Positions 11,045-22,690 of a DNA stretch of 64,000 bases are shown piece by piece (positions within the stretch are counted from its first letter, which is position 1; each line of letters begins with the position of its first letter). The position numbers and the translations under genes are program-made. The notes under the pieces are model-generated. The model was not told where the DNA came from. It ran no database searches and saw only the letters and a program-made list of their open reading frames with translations. The DNA is from Rhodocyclales bacterium (GTDB taxonomy: Bacteria > Pseudomonadota > Gammaproteobacteria > Burkholderiales > Rhodocyclaceae): the NCBI GenBank assembly GCA_016235745.1, contig JACRJA010000012.1:1-64000 (forward strand), in the 5' to 3' direction.

Positions 11045-11129
11045 GCCGACGTGGTGGAATTGGTAGACACGCCATCTTGAGGGGGTGGTGGCGAAAGCCG
11101 TGTGAGTTCGAGTCTCACCGTCGGCACCA
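11045..11129 (+). tRNA. tRNA-Leu (anticodon GAG)
   Basis: The 85-nt sequence folds as a class II tRNA. The acceptor stem GCCGACG pairs with CGTCGGC. The D-arm carries the standard GGTGGAATTGGTAGAC. The anticodon stem CCATC/GGTGG encloses loop TTGAGGG with anticodon GAG. A long variable arm is present, and the T-arm is GTGAG-TTCGAGT-CTCAC. The 3' CCA is encoded. It reads CUC and CUU leucine codons; CUC looks common in the core genes of this window. Confidence 0.97.
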
Positions 11130-11131
11130 GG

Positions 11132-11161
11132 AAAAGCAGCCAAAAACCGCTGCTTTTTTTT
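11132..11161 (+). terminator. Rho-independent terminator after tRNA-Leu
   Basis: Inverted repeat AAAAGCAG ... CTGCTTTT with a short A/C-rich loop is followed by a run of T residues. It begins 2 nt after the tRNA CCA end and separates the tRNA transcript from the nuo operon. Confidence 0.88.
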
Positions 11162-11289
11162 CGTCGAATCTATGATAAATAAATAACAACGACAACACCG
11201 GGCTTCGTTCGTCCAGCTCATGAAGCGCGGCAGATTTTGCGCTATCATGAGACCGTGTCTCTGGCGCTCGAAGCAGCCGAGAGGTGATC

Positions 11290-11664
11290 ATGATCGAGAA
11301 TTACTTTCCGGTATTCGTGTTTCTCGTCGTTGCCTTGCTCTTCAGCATGGCGCCGGTCTTGCTCGGCTGGTTGCTCGGTCCACGGCGGCCCGATCCGGAA
11401 AAGCTCTCGCCCTATGAGTGCGGCTTCGAGCCGTTTGAGGATGCGCGCATCCGCTTCGACGTGCGCTACTACCTCATCGCCATCCTCTTCATTTTGTTCG
11501 ACCTCGAAATCGCCTTTCTCTTCCCCTGGGCGGTGGTCTTCAAAGAGATGATCGCCGAGGGGGCGCACGCGCTCTATGTGTTCGGTACCGTCATGGTCTT
11601 CCTGGCGGTGCTGGTGATCGGCTACGTCGTCGAGTGGAAGAACGGAGCGCTCGACTGGGAGTGA
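11290..11664 (+). CDS. nuoA: NADH-quinone oxidoreductase subunit A
   Basis: NuoA is a small membrane subunit at the junction of the arms of complex I. The 124-residue protein has three predicted membrane helices and the conserved loop [12 protein letters not shown] with its Cys, followed by [25 protein letters not shown] chose ATG 11290 (MIENYFPVF), which follows GAGAGGT, rather than the GTG two codons upstream. It is the first gene of the 14-gene nuo operon. The 160 nt between the tRNA terminator and here must hold the promoter, but I saw no convincing -35/-10 pair. Confidence 0.97.
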   Translation: MIENYFPVFVFLVVALLFSMAPVLLGWLLGPRRPDPEKLSPYECGFEPFEDARIRFDVRYYLIAILFILFDLEIAFLFPWAVVFKEMIAEGAHALYVFGTVMVFLAVLVIGYVVEWKNGALDWE

Positions 11665-11668
11665 AACG

Positions 11669-12145
11669 ATGAGCATCGAAGGGGTCATGCGCGAGGGTTT
11701 TCTCACTACCTCGCTCGACACGATCATCAACTGGACCCGTACCGGCTCGCTGTGGCCCATGACTTTCGGTCTGGCCTGCTGCGCCGTCGAAATGATTCAC
11801 GCGGGCTGTGCGCGCTACGATCTCGACCGCTTCGGCGTGGTCTTTCGCCCTAGTCCGCGCCAATCCGACGTGATGATCGTTGCCGGCACCTTGTGCAATA
11901 AGATGGCTCCGGCCCTGCGCAAGGTCTACGACCAGATGCCCGAACCGCGCTGGGTGATCTCCATGGGCTCGTGCGCCAACGGCGGCGGCTATTACCATTA
12001 CTCCTACTCGGTGGTGCGCGGCTGCGACCGCATCGTGCCGGTGGATATCTACGTCCCGGGGTGTCCGCCCACCGCCGAGGCGCTGCTCTACGGCATCATC
12101 CAGCTGCAGAACAAGATCAAGCGCACCTCGACCATCGCGCGCTGA
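11669..12145 (+). CDS. nuoB: NADH-quinone oxidoreductase subunit B
   Basis: NuoB carries the terminal [4Fe-4S] cluster N2 that reduces quinone. The 158-residue protein contains the tandem cysteines [12 protein letters not shown], a third in [14 protein letters not shown] and a fourth in [12 protein letters not shown], which are the four cluster ligands. Hydrophilic segments contact NuoCD and NuoI. The gene starts 4 nt after nuoA and is followed by nuoC. Confidence 0.97.
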   Translation: MSIEGVMREGFLTTSLDTIINWTRTGSLWPMTFGLACCAVEMIHAGCARYDLDRFGVVFRPSPRQSDVMIVAGTLCNKMAPALRKVYDQMPEPRWVISMGSCANGGGYYHYSYSVVRGCDRIVPVDIYVPGCPPTAEALLYGIIQLQNKIKRTSTIAR

Positions 12146-12164
12146 AGTCCCGGAGATCCTGCCC

Positions 12165-12767
12165 ATGAGTCGCATCGAACGTTTGGCGCAAACCCTGCAG
12201 GAGGTACTCGGTGACAGGGCGCTCGAAGTGCTCGTCGATCGCGGGGAAGTGACGCTGCGGGTGGCCGCTGCCGATTATTCCCTGGTGGCCGAGCTGCTGC
12301 GTGATCATCCCGAGCTCGCCTTCGAGCAGCTCATCGACCTCTCCGGTCTCGATTATTCCGGCTACGGCAACCGCCCGTGGCCCGGCCCGCGCTTTGCCGT
12401 GGCCGTGCACCTGCTGTCGCTGCGTCACAACGTGCGCCTGCGCCTCAAGGTCTTCGCCGAGGACGACGAATTTCCCGTGCTTCCTTCGCTGATCGAGGTC
12501 TGGCCCAGCGTCGACTGGTACGAGCGCGAGGCGTTCGACCTCTTCGGCATTCTCTTCGAAGGGCACCCCGACCTGCGGCGCATCCTCACCGACTACGGCT
12601 TCGTGGGGCATCCGCTGCGCAAGGATTTCCCGGTGAGCGGCCACGTCGAAATGCGCTACGACCCCGAGCTGCGCCGGGTGATCTACCAACCCGTCACGAT
12701 CGAGCCGCGCGTCAATGCGCCGCGCATCGTGCGCGAAGCCCAATACGGGGACGTCGACCATGGCTGA
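12165..12767 (+). CDS. nuoC: NADH-quinone oxidoreductase subunit C
   Basis: NuoC is a peripheral-arm subunit of about 30 kDa class without cofactor. The 200-residue product contains the signature [18 protein letters not shown] followed by [23 protein letters not shown], which identifies it. It is a separate gene here, not fused to nuoD as in Escherichia coli. It overlaps the nuoD start by 8 nt. Confidence 0.96.
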   Translation: MSRIERLAQTLQEVLGDRALEVLVDRGEVTLRVAAADYSLVAELLRDHPELAFEQLIDLSGLDYSGYGNRPWPGPRFAVAVHLLSLRHNVRLRLKVFAEDDEFPVLPSLIEVWPSVDWYEREAFDLFGILFEGHPDLRRILTDYGFVGHPLRKDFPVSGHVEMRYDPELRRVIYQPVTIEPRVNAPRIVREAQYGDVDHG

Positions 12768-14013
12768 GATCCGCAACTACACGATCAACTTCGGTCCGCA
12801 GCATCCTTCCGCCCACGGCGTACTGCGGCTCATCCTCGAGCTCGACGGCGAGGTGGTCGAGCGCGCGGACCCGCACATCGGACTGCTGCACCGCGGCACC
12901 GAGAAACTTGCCGAGACGCGCACCTGGGTGCAATCGGTCCCCTACATGGACCGGCTCGACTACGTCTCGATGATGTGCAACGAGCACGCCTATTGCCTGG
13001 CCATCGAACGGCTGCTCGGCCTCGAGGTGCCGATCCGCGCCCAGTACATCCGGGTGATGTTCGACGAGATCACGCGCATCCTCAACCATCTGCTCAACAT
13101 CGGCACGCACGCGCTCGACATCGGCGCCATGACCATGGTGCTCTACACCTTCCGCGAGCGCGAAGACCTCATGGATGCCTACGAGGCGGTTTCCGGCGCG
13201 CGCATGCACGCAGCCTATTACCGGCCGGGCGGCGTCTACCGCGACCTGCCCGATCAGATGCCGAAATATCAGGTGAGCAAGGTCAAGGACGAAAAGCGGG
13301 TGCGCGAGCTCAACCGCAACCGCGAAGGGTCGCTGCTCGATTTTCTCGAAGATTTCACCGAGCGCTTCCCCAAGTACCTCGACGATTACCATGAGCTGCT
13401 CACCGACAACCGCATCTGGAAGCAGCGCACCGTCGGCGTCGGCGTCGTCTCGCCCGAGCAGGCGCTCGCCTGGGGCTTCACCGGGCCCATGTTGCGCGGC
13501 TCGGGCGTGGCCTGGGACCTGCGCAAGAAGCAGCCCTACGAGGTCTACGACCGGCTCGAATTCGACGTTCCCGTGGGCACCAACGGCGACTGCTACGACC
13601 GCTATCTGGTGCGCATGGAAGAGATGCGCCAGTCGAACCGCATCATCCGGCAGTGCATCGACTGGCTGCGCCAGAACCCCGGCCCGGTGATCACCGACAA
13701 CCACAAGGTCGCTCCGCCGCCGCGGGCCAAGATGAAGGAAGGGATGGAAGAGCTCATCCATCACTTCAAGCTGATGACCGAGGGCATCCATGTTCCGCCG
13801 GGTGAAGTCTATGCCGCGGTCGAGCATCCCAAAGGCGAATTCGGCGTCTATGCCGTCTCCGACGGCGCCAACAAGCCCTACCGCGTCAAGCTGCGCGCGC
13901 CGGGTTTTGCGCATCTGTCGGCGATGGATCGCATGGCGCGGGGCCATCTCGTCGCCGACGTGGTGGCGATCATCGGGACCATGGACATCGTCTTCGGCGA
14001 AATCGACCGCTGA
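12760..14013 (+). CDS. nuoD: NADH-quinone oxidoreductase subunit D
   Basis: NuoD is the 49-kDa-type subunit that forms the quinone pocket with NuoB. The 417-residue protein starts [20 protein letters not shown], with the conserved PQHPSAHG loop lining the pocket, and continues with [14 protein letters not shown] and the C-terminal DIVFGEIDR ending. The Arg of this ending is conserved across the family and related hydrogenase large subunits. The start codon lies inside the end of nuoC. Confidence 0.97.
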   Translation: MAEIRNYTINFGPQHPSAHGVLRLILELDGEVVERADPHIGLLHRGTEKLAETRTWVQSVPYMDRLDYVSMMCNEHAYCLAIERLLGLEVPIRAQYIRVMFDEITRILNHLLNIGTHALDIGAMTMVLYTFREREDLMDAYEAVSGARMHAAYYRPGGVYRDLPDQMPKYQVSKVKDEKRVRELNRNREGSLLDFLEDFTERFPKYLDDYHELLTDNRIWKQRTVGVGVVSPEQALAWGFTGPMLRGSGVAWDLRKKQPYEVYDRLEFDVPVGTNGDCYDRYLVRMEEMRQSNRIIRQCIDWLRQNPGPVITDNHKVAPPPRAKMKEGMEELIHHFKLMTEGIHVPPGEVYAAVEHPKGEFGVYAVSDGANKPYRVKLRAPGFAHLSAMDRMARGHLVADVVAIIGTMDIVFGEIDR

Positions 14014-14033
14014 GACGGGGAGAACGCACGACC

Positions 14034-14509
14034 ATGCTGAGTCAAGAGTCGCTCGCGAGCATCGATCGCGAAATCGCCAAGTATCCCGAAGGGCAGAAGC
14101 GCTCGGCGGTGATGGCGGCGCTGCGCATCGCGCAGGAAGAGAAGGGCTGGCTTTCTCCGGAGACGATCGAATTCGTCGCCAGCTATCTCGAGATCCCGCC
14201 GGTAGCGGCCTATGAGGTCGCGAGCTTCTACAACATGTACGACCTCCAGCCGGTGGGCAAGCACAAGATCACCGTGTGCACCAACCTGCCGTGCGCCCTC
14301 TCGGGCGGGGTCCATGCCGCCGAATACCTCAAGCAGAAGCTCGGCATCGACTTCGGCGAGACCACGCCGGACGGTCTCTTCACCCTCAAGGAAGGCGAGT
14401 GCATGGGGGCCTGCGGCGATGCGCCGGTGATGCTCGTCAACAACCACCACATGTGCAGCTGGATGACCAAGGAAAAGATCGACCAGCTCATCGAGCAGCT
14501 GAGGTCCAA

Positions 14510-14513
<4 letters not shown>
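14034..14513 (+). CDS. nuoE: NADH-quinone oxidoreductase subunit E
   Basis: NuoE is the 24-kDa-type thioredoxin-fold subunit carrying the off-pathway [2Fe-2S] cluster N1a. The 159-residue protein has the four Cys ligands in [12 protein letters not shown] and [15 protein letters not shown]-terminal helices ([19 protein letters not shown]) precede the fold. The 3' end overlaps nuoF by 4 nt (ATGA), so the E-F pair of the NADH-oxidising module is coupled. Confidence 0.96.
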
Positions 14514-15822
<1,309 letters not shown>

Positions 15823-15829
<7 letters not shown>

Positions 15830-18135
15830 AACTCGAAATCGACGGGAAGCCGGTCCAGGTCGACGACGGCAGCACCGTGATGGATGCGGCGAAGAAGCTG
15901 GGCATCTACATCCCGCACTTCTGCTATCACAAAAAACTGTCGATCGCCGCCAACTGCCGTATGTGCCTGGTGCAGGTGGAAAAGGCGCCCAAGCCGCTGC
16001 CGGCCTGCGCCACGCCCGCCACCAACGGGATGAAGGTGTATACGCACTCGCCGGCGGCGGTGAAGGCGCAGAAAGGGGTGATGGAGTTCCTCCTCATCAA
16101 CCACCCCCTCGACTGCCCGATCTGCGACCAGGGCGGCGAGTGCCAGCTGCAGGATCTGGCCGTCGGCTATGGTCAGGCCGCCTCGCGCTATCAGGAAGAA
16201 AAGCGCGTCGTGCACGAGAAGGATCTCGGTCCCCTGGTGCAGACGTTCATGACGCGCTGCATCAACTGCACCCGCTGCGTGCGCTTCCTCGACGAGATCG
16301 GCGGCTACCAGGAAATGGGGCAGGCCTTCCGCGGCGAGCGGGCCGAGATCATGCCCTTCCTCGGGCGCACCATCGACTCCGAGCTCTCGGGCAACATCAT
16401 CGACCTTTGCCCGGTCGGGGCCCTCACCTCCAAGCCTTTCCTCTACCGCGCGCGTACCTGGGAACTCACCCGCCGCCGCTCGGTGAGCCCGCACGACGGT
16501 TTTGGCTCCAACCTGATCGTGCAGTCGCGCCACGACGTGGTCAAGCGAGTGTTGCCGCTCGATACCGAAGCGATCAATGAATGCTGGCTCTCCGATCGCG
16601 ACCGGTTTGCCTATCCCGGACTCGAAGCGGCCGACCGGCTCACGACTCCGCTCGTCAAGCGCGACGGCCAATGGGTCGAAGTCGATTGGGCCACGGCGCT
16701 GGAAGTGGCGGTCAACCGCATCAAGAGCGTCATCGACGAGGAGGGGGCGCAGCAGGCGGCTTTCCTCGCTCACCCCATGGCCACCGTTGAAGAGCTTCAT
16801 CTGTTGAAACGCCTGGGCGAGGCCCTGGGAGTGGGGCTGGTCGATGCCCGTCCCGAACGGCTCGATGCCCGGGCCGACGCCGCGCGCGGCGCTGCCGCCT
16901 GGCTGGGCATGGACTACGCCGGCATTGCCGCGCTCGATCGCCTGCTGGTGATCGGCGCTGCCCTGCGTCAGGAATTGCCGCTTCTGGCGCACCGCGTGCG
17001 CCAAGCGGCCAAGCGCGGGCTCAAAGTGGCCGCGCTCGACTTCGTGGCCGATGATTGGCGCCTGCCGGTCGCGCCGCGGCTGGTGGCCAAGCCGAGCGAG
17101 TTCGTTGCCCGGCTCGCCGCCGTCGTGCGCGCCGCGGCCGAGGAAAAAGGCGTGCCCGTGCCGGCCGTGGCCCAGGAAGCCGCAGCGCCCGATGAGACCG
17201 AACGGGCGCTCGCCCGGCAGCTGCGCTCGGGAGAGCGCCGGGCGATCTGGCTCGGGGCGCTCGCTCTGGCGCATCCGGATGCGGCGGCGATCGAAGCGCT
17301 CGCTTCCGAGCTGGCCCAGCTCACGGGGGCGACGCTGGGCTGGCTGCCGGCCGGGGCGAATGCTGTCGGAGCGCAACTCGTGGGGGCGCTCGGCGCCGAG
17401 ACGGCGCTCGCCTCGCTCGCGCAGCCTCGCGCAGCCTATCTGCTGCTGCACCTGGAGCCGGAAGATTTCGCCGATCAAACGGCGGCGCGCACCGCCTTCG
17501 AGCGCGCGCGCACCGTGGTGGCGCTCACCGCCTACGCCGGCGAGGCGCTGCGCGCCTGTGCCGACGTGCTGCTGCCGGTGGCGCCTTTCACCGAGACCTC
17601 CGGCACCTTCGTCAATCTCGCCGGTATGGCCCAGTCCTTCACCGCGGTAGTGCGTCCCAAAGGGGAGACGCGGCCGGGGTGGAAGGTGCTGCGCGCCATC
17701 GGCGCGATGCTCGGATTTGGCGGTTTCGCCCAGCAGAGCTCGGAAGAGGTGCGGGCCGAGGCTCTGCCCGAAGGCTGGCAGGCGCGGCTCGCGCGCAGCG
17801 GCGCTTCCGGGTTCACGGCCGCGGCGCGGCCCAGCGGCGCAGGGCTGGAGCGCATCCCGCTCGCGCATCCTTACGCGCGTGATCCGATCGTGCGTCGCTC
17901 CCCGCCGCTGCAGCAGACGGCCGAGGCGCAGCGTCTGCGTCTGGCGCGGATCCATCCGGATACGGCGCGGGCGCTGAAGGTGAACAATGGGGATCGGATC
18001 GCTTTGGGTGACGGCTGTGTGGCCGAGGCGGCGCTGGACGGGAGCGTGCCGCCGGGCGCCGTGTTGCTGGCCCTGGACGGGGTGTTCGCCCAGGCGGGAC
18101 GGCCGTGGGCGGTGCTGAGCGTGGAGCGTGCATGA
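15823..18135 (+). CDS. nuoG: NADH-quinone oxidoreductase subunit G
   Basis: NuoG is the large iron-sulfur subunit linking NuoEF to the quinone end. The 770-residue protein has an N-terminal ferredoxin domain ([10 protein letters not shown]...CRMCLV, N1b), the [18 protein letters not shown] segment (N5 region) and [10 protein letters not shown] plus CPVGAL (N4). The rest is a molybdopterin-oxidoreductase-like domain that has lost its cofactor. The extra N7 cluster motif of some bacteria was not evident. The C-terminal half is Ala-rich and less conserved. The gene overlaps nuoF by 7 nt and nuoH by 4 nt. Confidence 0.95.
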
Positions 18136-19184
18136 TGGAATCGACCTGGCAAACCCTCGCGGCGTGGTTCGGACCGGCCTGGCCGACGATCTGGGTGCTC
18201 CTGAAAATCGTCTTGCTTCTCATCCCCCTGATGCTGTCCGTGGCCTATCTCACTTTTGCCGAGCGCAAGGTCATCGGCTACATGCAGGTGCGCATCGGGC
18301 CCAACCGGGTCGGGCCCAAGGGCTGGCTGCAGCCGATCGCCGATGCCCTGAAGCTCCTCTTCAAGGAAGTGATCTTCCCCACGCAGGCGAACAAGGCGCT
18401 GTACGTGATCGGGCCGATCATGGCGCTCACGCCGGCCCTGCTCGCCTGGGTGGCGATCCCCTACGGCGAAGGGATGTGGATCGCGAACATGAATGCGGGC
18501 GTGCTCTTTCTGCTCGCGGTCACCTCGCTCGAGGTCTACGGCATCATCATCGCCGGCTGGGCCTCGAACTCCAAGTACCCCTTCCTGGGGGCGATGCGCG
18601 CCTCGGCGCAGATGGTCTCTTACGAGGTGGCGATGGGCTTTGCGCTCATCTGTGTGCTGCTCATCGCCGGCAGTCTCAACTTCCAGGACATCGTCCATTC
18701 GCAGGCGCAGGGGCGTTTCGCGGACATGGGGCTGGGATTCCTTTCCTGGAACTGGCTGCCGCTCTTGCCGCTCGCGGTGGTGTACTTCGTCTCGGGCGTG
18801 GCCGAGACCAACCGCGCGCCGTTCGACGTGGTCGAGGGCGAATCCGAGATCGTAGCCGGGCACATGGTGGAGTATTCGGGGATGGCGTTCGCGCTCTTCT
18901 TCCTCGCCGAATACGCCAACATGATCCTCGTCTCTTTCCTCACCTCGATTTTCTTCTTTGGCGGCTGGCTCTCTCCCGTGGGATTCCTGCCCGACGGCCT
19001 GCACTGGCTCGTGCTCAAGGCGGCGGTCTTCCTCTTCCTTTTCCTGTGGTTCCGCGCCACCTTCCCGCGGTTCCGCTACGACCAGATCATGCGCCTGGGC
19101 TGGAAGGTCTTCGTGCCGATCACCTTGATCTGGCTGTTCGTGGTGACGGTGTGGATGTTGTCGCCGCTGTCGATCTGGCGCTGA
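18132..19184 (+). CDS. nuoH: NADH-quinone oxidoreductase subunit H
   Basis: NuoH is the membrane subunit forming the entrance of the quinone cavity. The 350-residue protein has eight or so membrane helices and the conserved loop [21 protein letters not shown] near residue 40, plus the acidic loop [22 protein letters not shown]. Two adjacent ATG codons (18132 and 18135) are possible starts; the first overlaps the nuoG stop. It is followed by nuoI after 13 nt. Confidence 0.96.
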   Translation: MMESTWQTLAAWFGPAWPTIWVLLKIVLLLIPLMLSVAYLTFAERKVIGYMQVRIGPNRVGPKGWLQPIADALKLLFKEVIFPTQANKALYVIGPIMALTPALLAWVAIPYGEGMWIANMNAGVLFLLAVTSLEVYGIIIAGWASNSKYPFLGAMRASAQMVSYEVAMGFALICVLLIAGSLNFQDIVHSQAQGRFADMGLGFLSWNWLPLLPLAVVYFVSGVAETNRAPFDVVEGESEIVAGHMVEYSGMAFALFFLAEYANMILVSFLTSIFFFGGWLSPVGFLPDGLHWLVLKAAVFLFLFLWFRATFPRFRYDQIMRLGWKVFVPITLIWLFVVTVWMLSPLSIWR

Positions 19185-19197
19185 GGAGAATCATACG

Positions 19198-19683
19198 ATG
19201 GGCGCGCACAACCTGATTGGAACCTTGTTCCTGAAAGAGCTCTTCAAAGGGCTCGCCGTGACCGGGCGGCACTTCTTCGCCCGTAAGATCACGGTGCAAT
19301 ATCCCGAAGAGCGTACGCCGCAGAGCCCGCGTTTCCGCGGCTTGCATGCGCTGCGCCGCTATCCCAACGGCGAAGAGCGCTGCATCGCCTGCAAACTGTG
19401 CGAGGCGATCTGCCCGGCCATGGCCATCACCATCGAGGCCGAGCCGCGCGCCGACGGGTCGCGCCGCACCACGCGCTACGACATCGATCTCACCAAATGC
19501 ATCTTCTGCGGTTTCTGCGAGGAGGCTTGCCCGGTGGATGCCATCGTCGAGACCCGGGTGTTCGAGTACCATGGCGAGCAGCGCGGCGACCTCTATTACA
19601 CCAAGCAGATGCTGCTGGCGGTGGGCGACAAGTACGAAGCACAGATCGCCGCCGACCGTGCGGCCGACGCCAAGTATCGTTGA
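19198..19683 (+). CDS. nuoI: NADH-quinone oxidoreductase subunit I
   Basis: NuoI is the 23-kDa-type ferredoxin subunit with two [4Fe-4S] clusters, N6a and N6b, carrying electrons to N2. The 161-residue protein has both motifs: [16 protein letters not shown] and [16 protein letters not shown], each CxxCxxCxxxCP. The N-terminal helix anchors it to the membrane arm. AGGAG precedes the ATG. Confidence 0.97.
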   Translation: MGAHNLIGTLFLKELFKGLAVTGRHFFARKITVQYPEERTPQSPRFRGLHALRRYPNGEERCIACKLCEAICPAMAITIEAEPRADGSRRTTRYDIDLTKCIFCGFCEEACPVDAIVETRVFEYHGEQRGDLYYTKQMLLAVGDKYEAQIAADRAADAKYR

Positions 19684-19702
19684 GACGGGAAAAGGACAGG
19701 CC

Positions 19703-20299
19703 ATGGAATTCCAAACCGTCGTGTTCTACCTCTTCGGCGCGATCGCGGTGGCCGCGGCCCTGGGCGTGATCCTGGTGCGCAACCCGGTGCATGCCGCGCT
19801 CTTTCTGGTGCTCGCCTTCTTCTCTTCGGCGGCGATCTGGCTTTTGCTCGAGGCGGAATTCCTGGCCATCGCGCTCGTGCTGGTCTATGTGGGCGCGGTG
19901 ATGGTGCTCTTCCTCTTCGTCGTGATGATGCTCGACATCAACATCGACCGCCTGCGCGAGGGCTTCTGGTCCAGCCTGCCGCTGGGTCTGCTGGTGGCGG
20001 CGGTCCTGGTGGTCGAGATGGTGCTGGTGCTCACCGGCGATTTCTTCCGCCAATGGCCGGCGCCAGCGCCCTTGCCGGCGGATGCGAGCAACACGGCCGA
20101 CATCGGCCGGGTGCTCTACACCGTCTACGCCTATCCGTTCGAAATCGCGGCCTTGGTGTTGCTGGTGGCGATGGTCGCCGCGGTGAGCCTGACGCTGCGC
20201 AAGCGCAAGGACGCGCGTTATCTCGATCCGGCCGAGCAGGTGAAGGTGAAGGCGGCCGATCGGTTGCGGGTGATCTCCATGCCCGCGGAAAAAGAGTGA
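19703..20299 (+). CDS. nuoJ: NADH-quinone oxidoreductase subunit J
   Basis: NuoJ is a five-helix membrane subunit near the arm junction. The 198-residue product starts [20 protein letters not shown] and contains the conserved helix [20 protein letters not shown], whose pi-bulge is implicated in coupling in known structures. The start at 19703 is preceded by AAAGGACAGG. The C-terminal tail is charged and cytoplasmic. Confidence 0.94.
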   Translation: MEFQTVVFYLFGAIAVAAALGVILVRNPVHAALFLVLAFFSSAAIWLLLEAEFLAIALVLVYVGAVMVLFLFVVMMLDINIDRLREGFWSSLPLGLLVAAVLVVEMVLVLTGDFFRQWPAPAPLPADASNTADIGRVLYTVYAYPFEIAALVLLVAMVAAVSLTLRKRKDARYLDPAEQVKVKAADRLRVISMPAEKE

Positions 20300-20312
20300 G
20301 CGGAGCGACATG

Positions 20313-20618
20313 ATGCTGACCTTGTCCCATTTTCTGGTGTTCGGCGCGATCCTGTTCGCGATCAGCGTGGTCGGGATCTTCCTCAACCGCAAGAACCTGA
20401 TCGTGCTGCTGATGGCCATCGAGCTGATGCTGCTGGCGGTCAATACGAACTTCGTCGCGTTCTCGCACTATCTGCGCGACATCAACGGCCAGATCTTCGT
20501 CTTCTTCATCCTGACGGTGGCGGCGGCCGAGTCCGCCATCGGGCTGGCGATCCTGGTGGTGCTGTTCCGCAACCGCCGCACCATCCACGTCGATGATCTC
20601 GACCAACTGAAGGGCTGA
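20313..20618 (+). CDS. nuoK: NADH-quinone oxidoreductase subunit K
   Basis: NuoK is a three-helix antiporter-like subunit. The 101-residue protein [18 protein letters not shown] has the two conserved membrane glutamates in [12 protein letters not shown] and [13 protein letters not shown], which take part in proton translocation in the family. Two consecutive ATGs exist; I prefer 20313 because GGAG lies 7 nt upstream and the length equals that of typical NuoK. Confidence 0.95.
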   Translation: MLTLSHFLVFGAILFAISVVGIFLNRKNLIVLLMAIELMLLAVNTNFVAFSHYLRDINGQIFVFFILTVAAAESAIGLAILVVLFRNRRTIHVDDLDQLKG

Positions 20619-20622
20619 TCCG

Positions 20623-22632
20623 ATGAGCGCGATGAACGAAATGAAAACGCTCTACCCCTTGGTGCCGCTCGCGCCGCTCGTGGGGTCCATCGTCGCGGGG
20701 CTCTTCGGACGCTGGGTGGGACGGCGCGGGGCGCACACGGTGACCATCCTCGGCGTGCTCGTGGCCTTCCTCGCCTCGGTGGCCATCTATTTCGACGTCA
20801 AGGCCGGCAACACCTTCAACGGGCCGCTCTATGTCTGGGGCACGAGCGACGGGCTCTCCTTCCAGGTGGGCTTTCTCATCGATTCCCTCACGGTGATGAT
20901 GATGCTCGTGGTCACCTTCGTGTCGCTGATGGTGCACATCTACACCATCGGCTACATGGCCGACGATCCGGGCTATACGCGCTTTTTCAGCTACATCTCG
21001 CTCTTCACCTTCTCGATGCTGATGCTGGTGATGGCCAACAACTTCCTGCAGCTCTTCTTCGGCTGGGAAGCGGTGGGTTTGGTGTCGTACCTGCTGATCG
21101 GTTTCTGGTACACGCGCCCTAGCGCCATCTACGCCAACCTCAAGGCGTTCCTGGTCAACCGCGTCGGCGACTTCGGCTTCCTCCTGGGCATCGGCTTGGT
21201 GGCGGCCTACGCCGGCTCGCTAGACTATGCCGAGGTGTTCGCCAAGGCCGAACACCTGGCCGGGCTCACCGAGACGGTCACCGGCTGGCCGCTGGTGACG
21301 GCCATCTGCATCGCGCTCTTCGTCGGCGCCATGGGTAAGTCGGCCCAGGTTCCGCTGCACGTGTGGCTGCCCGATTCGATGGAGGGTCCGACGCCGATCT
21401 CGGCGCTCATCCACGCCGCGACCATGGTCACGGCCGGGATCTTCATGGTGGCGCGCATGTCGCCGCTCTTCGAGCTCTCCGACACGGCGCTCTCCTTCGT
21501 GCTCATCATCGGCGCCACTACCGCGCTCTTCATGGGCTTTCTCGGCATCGTGCAGAACGACATCAAGCGCGTGGTGGCCTATTCGACCCTGTCGCAGCTC
21601 GGTTACATGACGGTGGCGCTGGGGGCATCGGCCTATTCGGCGGCGGTGTTCCATCTCATGACGCACGCTTTCTTCAAGGCGCTCCTCTTCCTTGCCGCCG
21701 GTTCGGTCATCATCGGCATGCACCACGACCAGGACATGCGCAACATGGGGGGCTTGCGCAAGTACATGCCCATCACCTGGATCACGGCGCTCATCGGTTC
21801 GCTGGCCCTCATCGGCACGCCTTTCTTCTCCGGTTTCTATTCCAAGGACACCATCATCGAGGCGGTGGCCGAGGCGAACGTCTTCGGTTCGGGGTACGCC
21901 TATTTCTGCGTGCTCGCCGGCGTCTTCGTCACGGCGTTCTACACCTTCCGCATGTACTTCCTCGTCTTCCACGGCAAGGAGCGTTTCGGGAAGGCGCACC
22001 ATGGGCACGAAGCGCATGGGCACGACGAGCACCACGGGCTCGCGCCGGGCGAGAAACCGCACGAGTCGCCCTCGGTGGTGACGGTGCCGCTGGTGCTGCT
22101 GGCCATTCCTTCGGTGGTGATCGGCTACTTCACCATCCAACCCATGCTCTATGGCGACTGGTTCGGCGACGCCATCCGCGTGCTCACCGACAAACATCCG
22201 GCCATGGAGAGGCTCGCCGAGGAGTTCCACGGACCCTTGGCCATGGCGTTGCACGGCTTCACCGCGGCACCGTTTTGGCTCGCGCTCGCCGGCGTGGTGC
22301 TTGCCTGGTTCTGCTACCTGGTGCGGCCGCAGGTGCCGGAATTCTTCGCCCGGACGTTGCGCCCGATCTACGTGCTGCTGGAGAACAAGTACTATTTCGA
22401 CCGCTTCAACGAGGTGGTCTTCGCCGGCGGGGCGCGGCTGCTCGGGCGCTTCCTGTGGCAGATCGGCGATCGCACCATCATCGACGGGGCGGTGGTCAAT
22501 GGCTCGGCGGCGATGGTGGGCGAGATCGCCGGTTCGGCGCGCTCGCTGCAGACGGGACGGCTCTACCATTACGCCTTCGCGATGATCGTCGGCATAGTGG
22601 TGCTGCTCTGGTTCATCTACCGCGGGCATTGA
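20623..22632 (+). CDS. nuoL: NADH-quinone oxidoreductase subunit L
   Basis: NuoL is the distal antiporter-like proton-pumping subunit with the long lateral helix. The 669-residue protein shows the core motifs FFGWEAVGLVSYLLIGFW (TM5 Glu), GAMGKSAQVPLHVWLPDSMEGPTPISALIHAATMV (TM7 Lys region) and KRVVAYSTLSQLGYM. A His-rich loop (HHGHEAHGHDEHHG) sits near residue 465 between late helices; such loops vary between species. The ribosome site is weak, and nuoK ends only 4 nt upstream. Confidence 0.96.
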   Translation: MSAMNEMKTLYPLVPLAPLVGSIVAGLFGRWVGRRGAHTVTILGVLVAFLASVAIYFDVKAGNTFNGPLYVWGTSDGLSFQVGFLIDSLTVMMMLVVTFVSLMVHIYTIGYMADDPGYTRFFSYISLFTFSMLMLVMANNFLQLFFGWEAVGLVSYLLIGFWYTRPSAIYANLKAFLVNRVGDFGFLLGIGLVAAYAGSLDYAEVFAKAEHLAGLTETVTGWPLVTAICIALFVGAMGKSAQVPLHVWLPDSMEGPTPISALIHAATMVTAGIFMVARMSPLFELSDTALSFVLIIGATTALFMGFLGIVQNDIKRVVAYSTLSQLGYMTVALGASAYSAAVFHLMTHAFFKALLFLAAGSVIIGMHHDQDMRNMGGLRKYMPITWITALIGSLALIGTPFFSGFYSKDTIIEAVAEANVFGSGYAYFCVLAGVFVTAFYTFRMYFLVFHGKERFGKAHHGHEAHGHDEHHGLAPGEKPHESPSVVTVPLVLLAIPSVVIGYFTIQPMLYGDWFGDAIRVLTDKHPAMERLAEEFHGPLAMALHGFTAAPFWLALAGVVLAWFCYLVRPQVPEFFARTLRPIYVLLENKYYFDRFNEVVFAGGARLLGRFLWQIGDRTIIDGAVVNGSAAMVGEIAGSARSLQTGRLYHYAFAMIVGIVVLLWFIYRGH

Positions 22633-22690
22633 GGCGGGATCGATTCCCGGTTTTCACGATACAACGACGACGCGCACACGGAAGAGCGAC

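Noticed and set aside
11243-11248. TATCAT as -10 box of the nuo operon
   Set aside because: No -35-like hexamer exists at 16-18 nt upstream (ATGAAG there), so the promoter call could not be supported.
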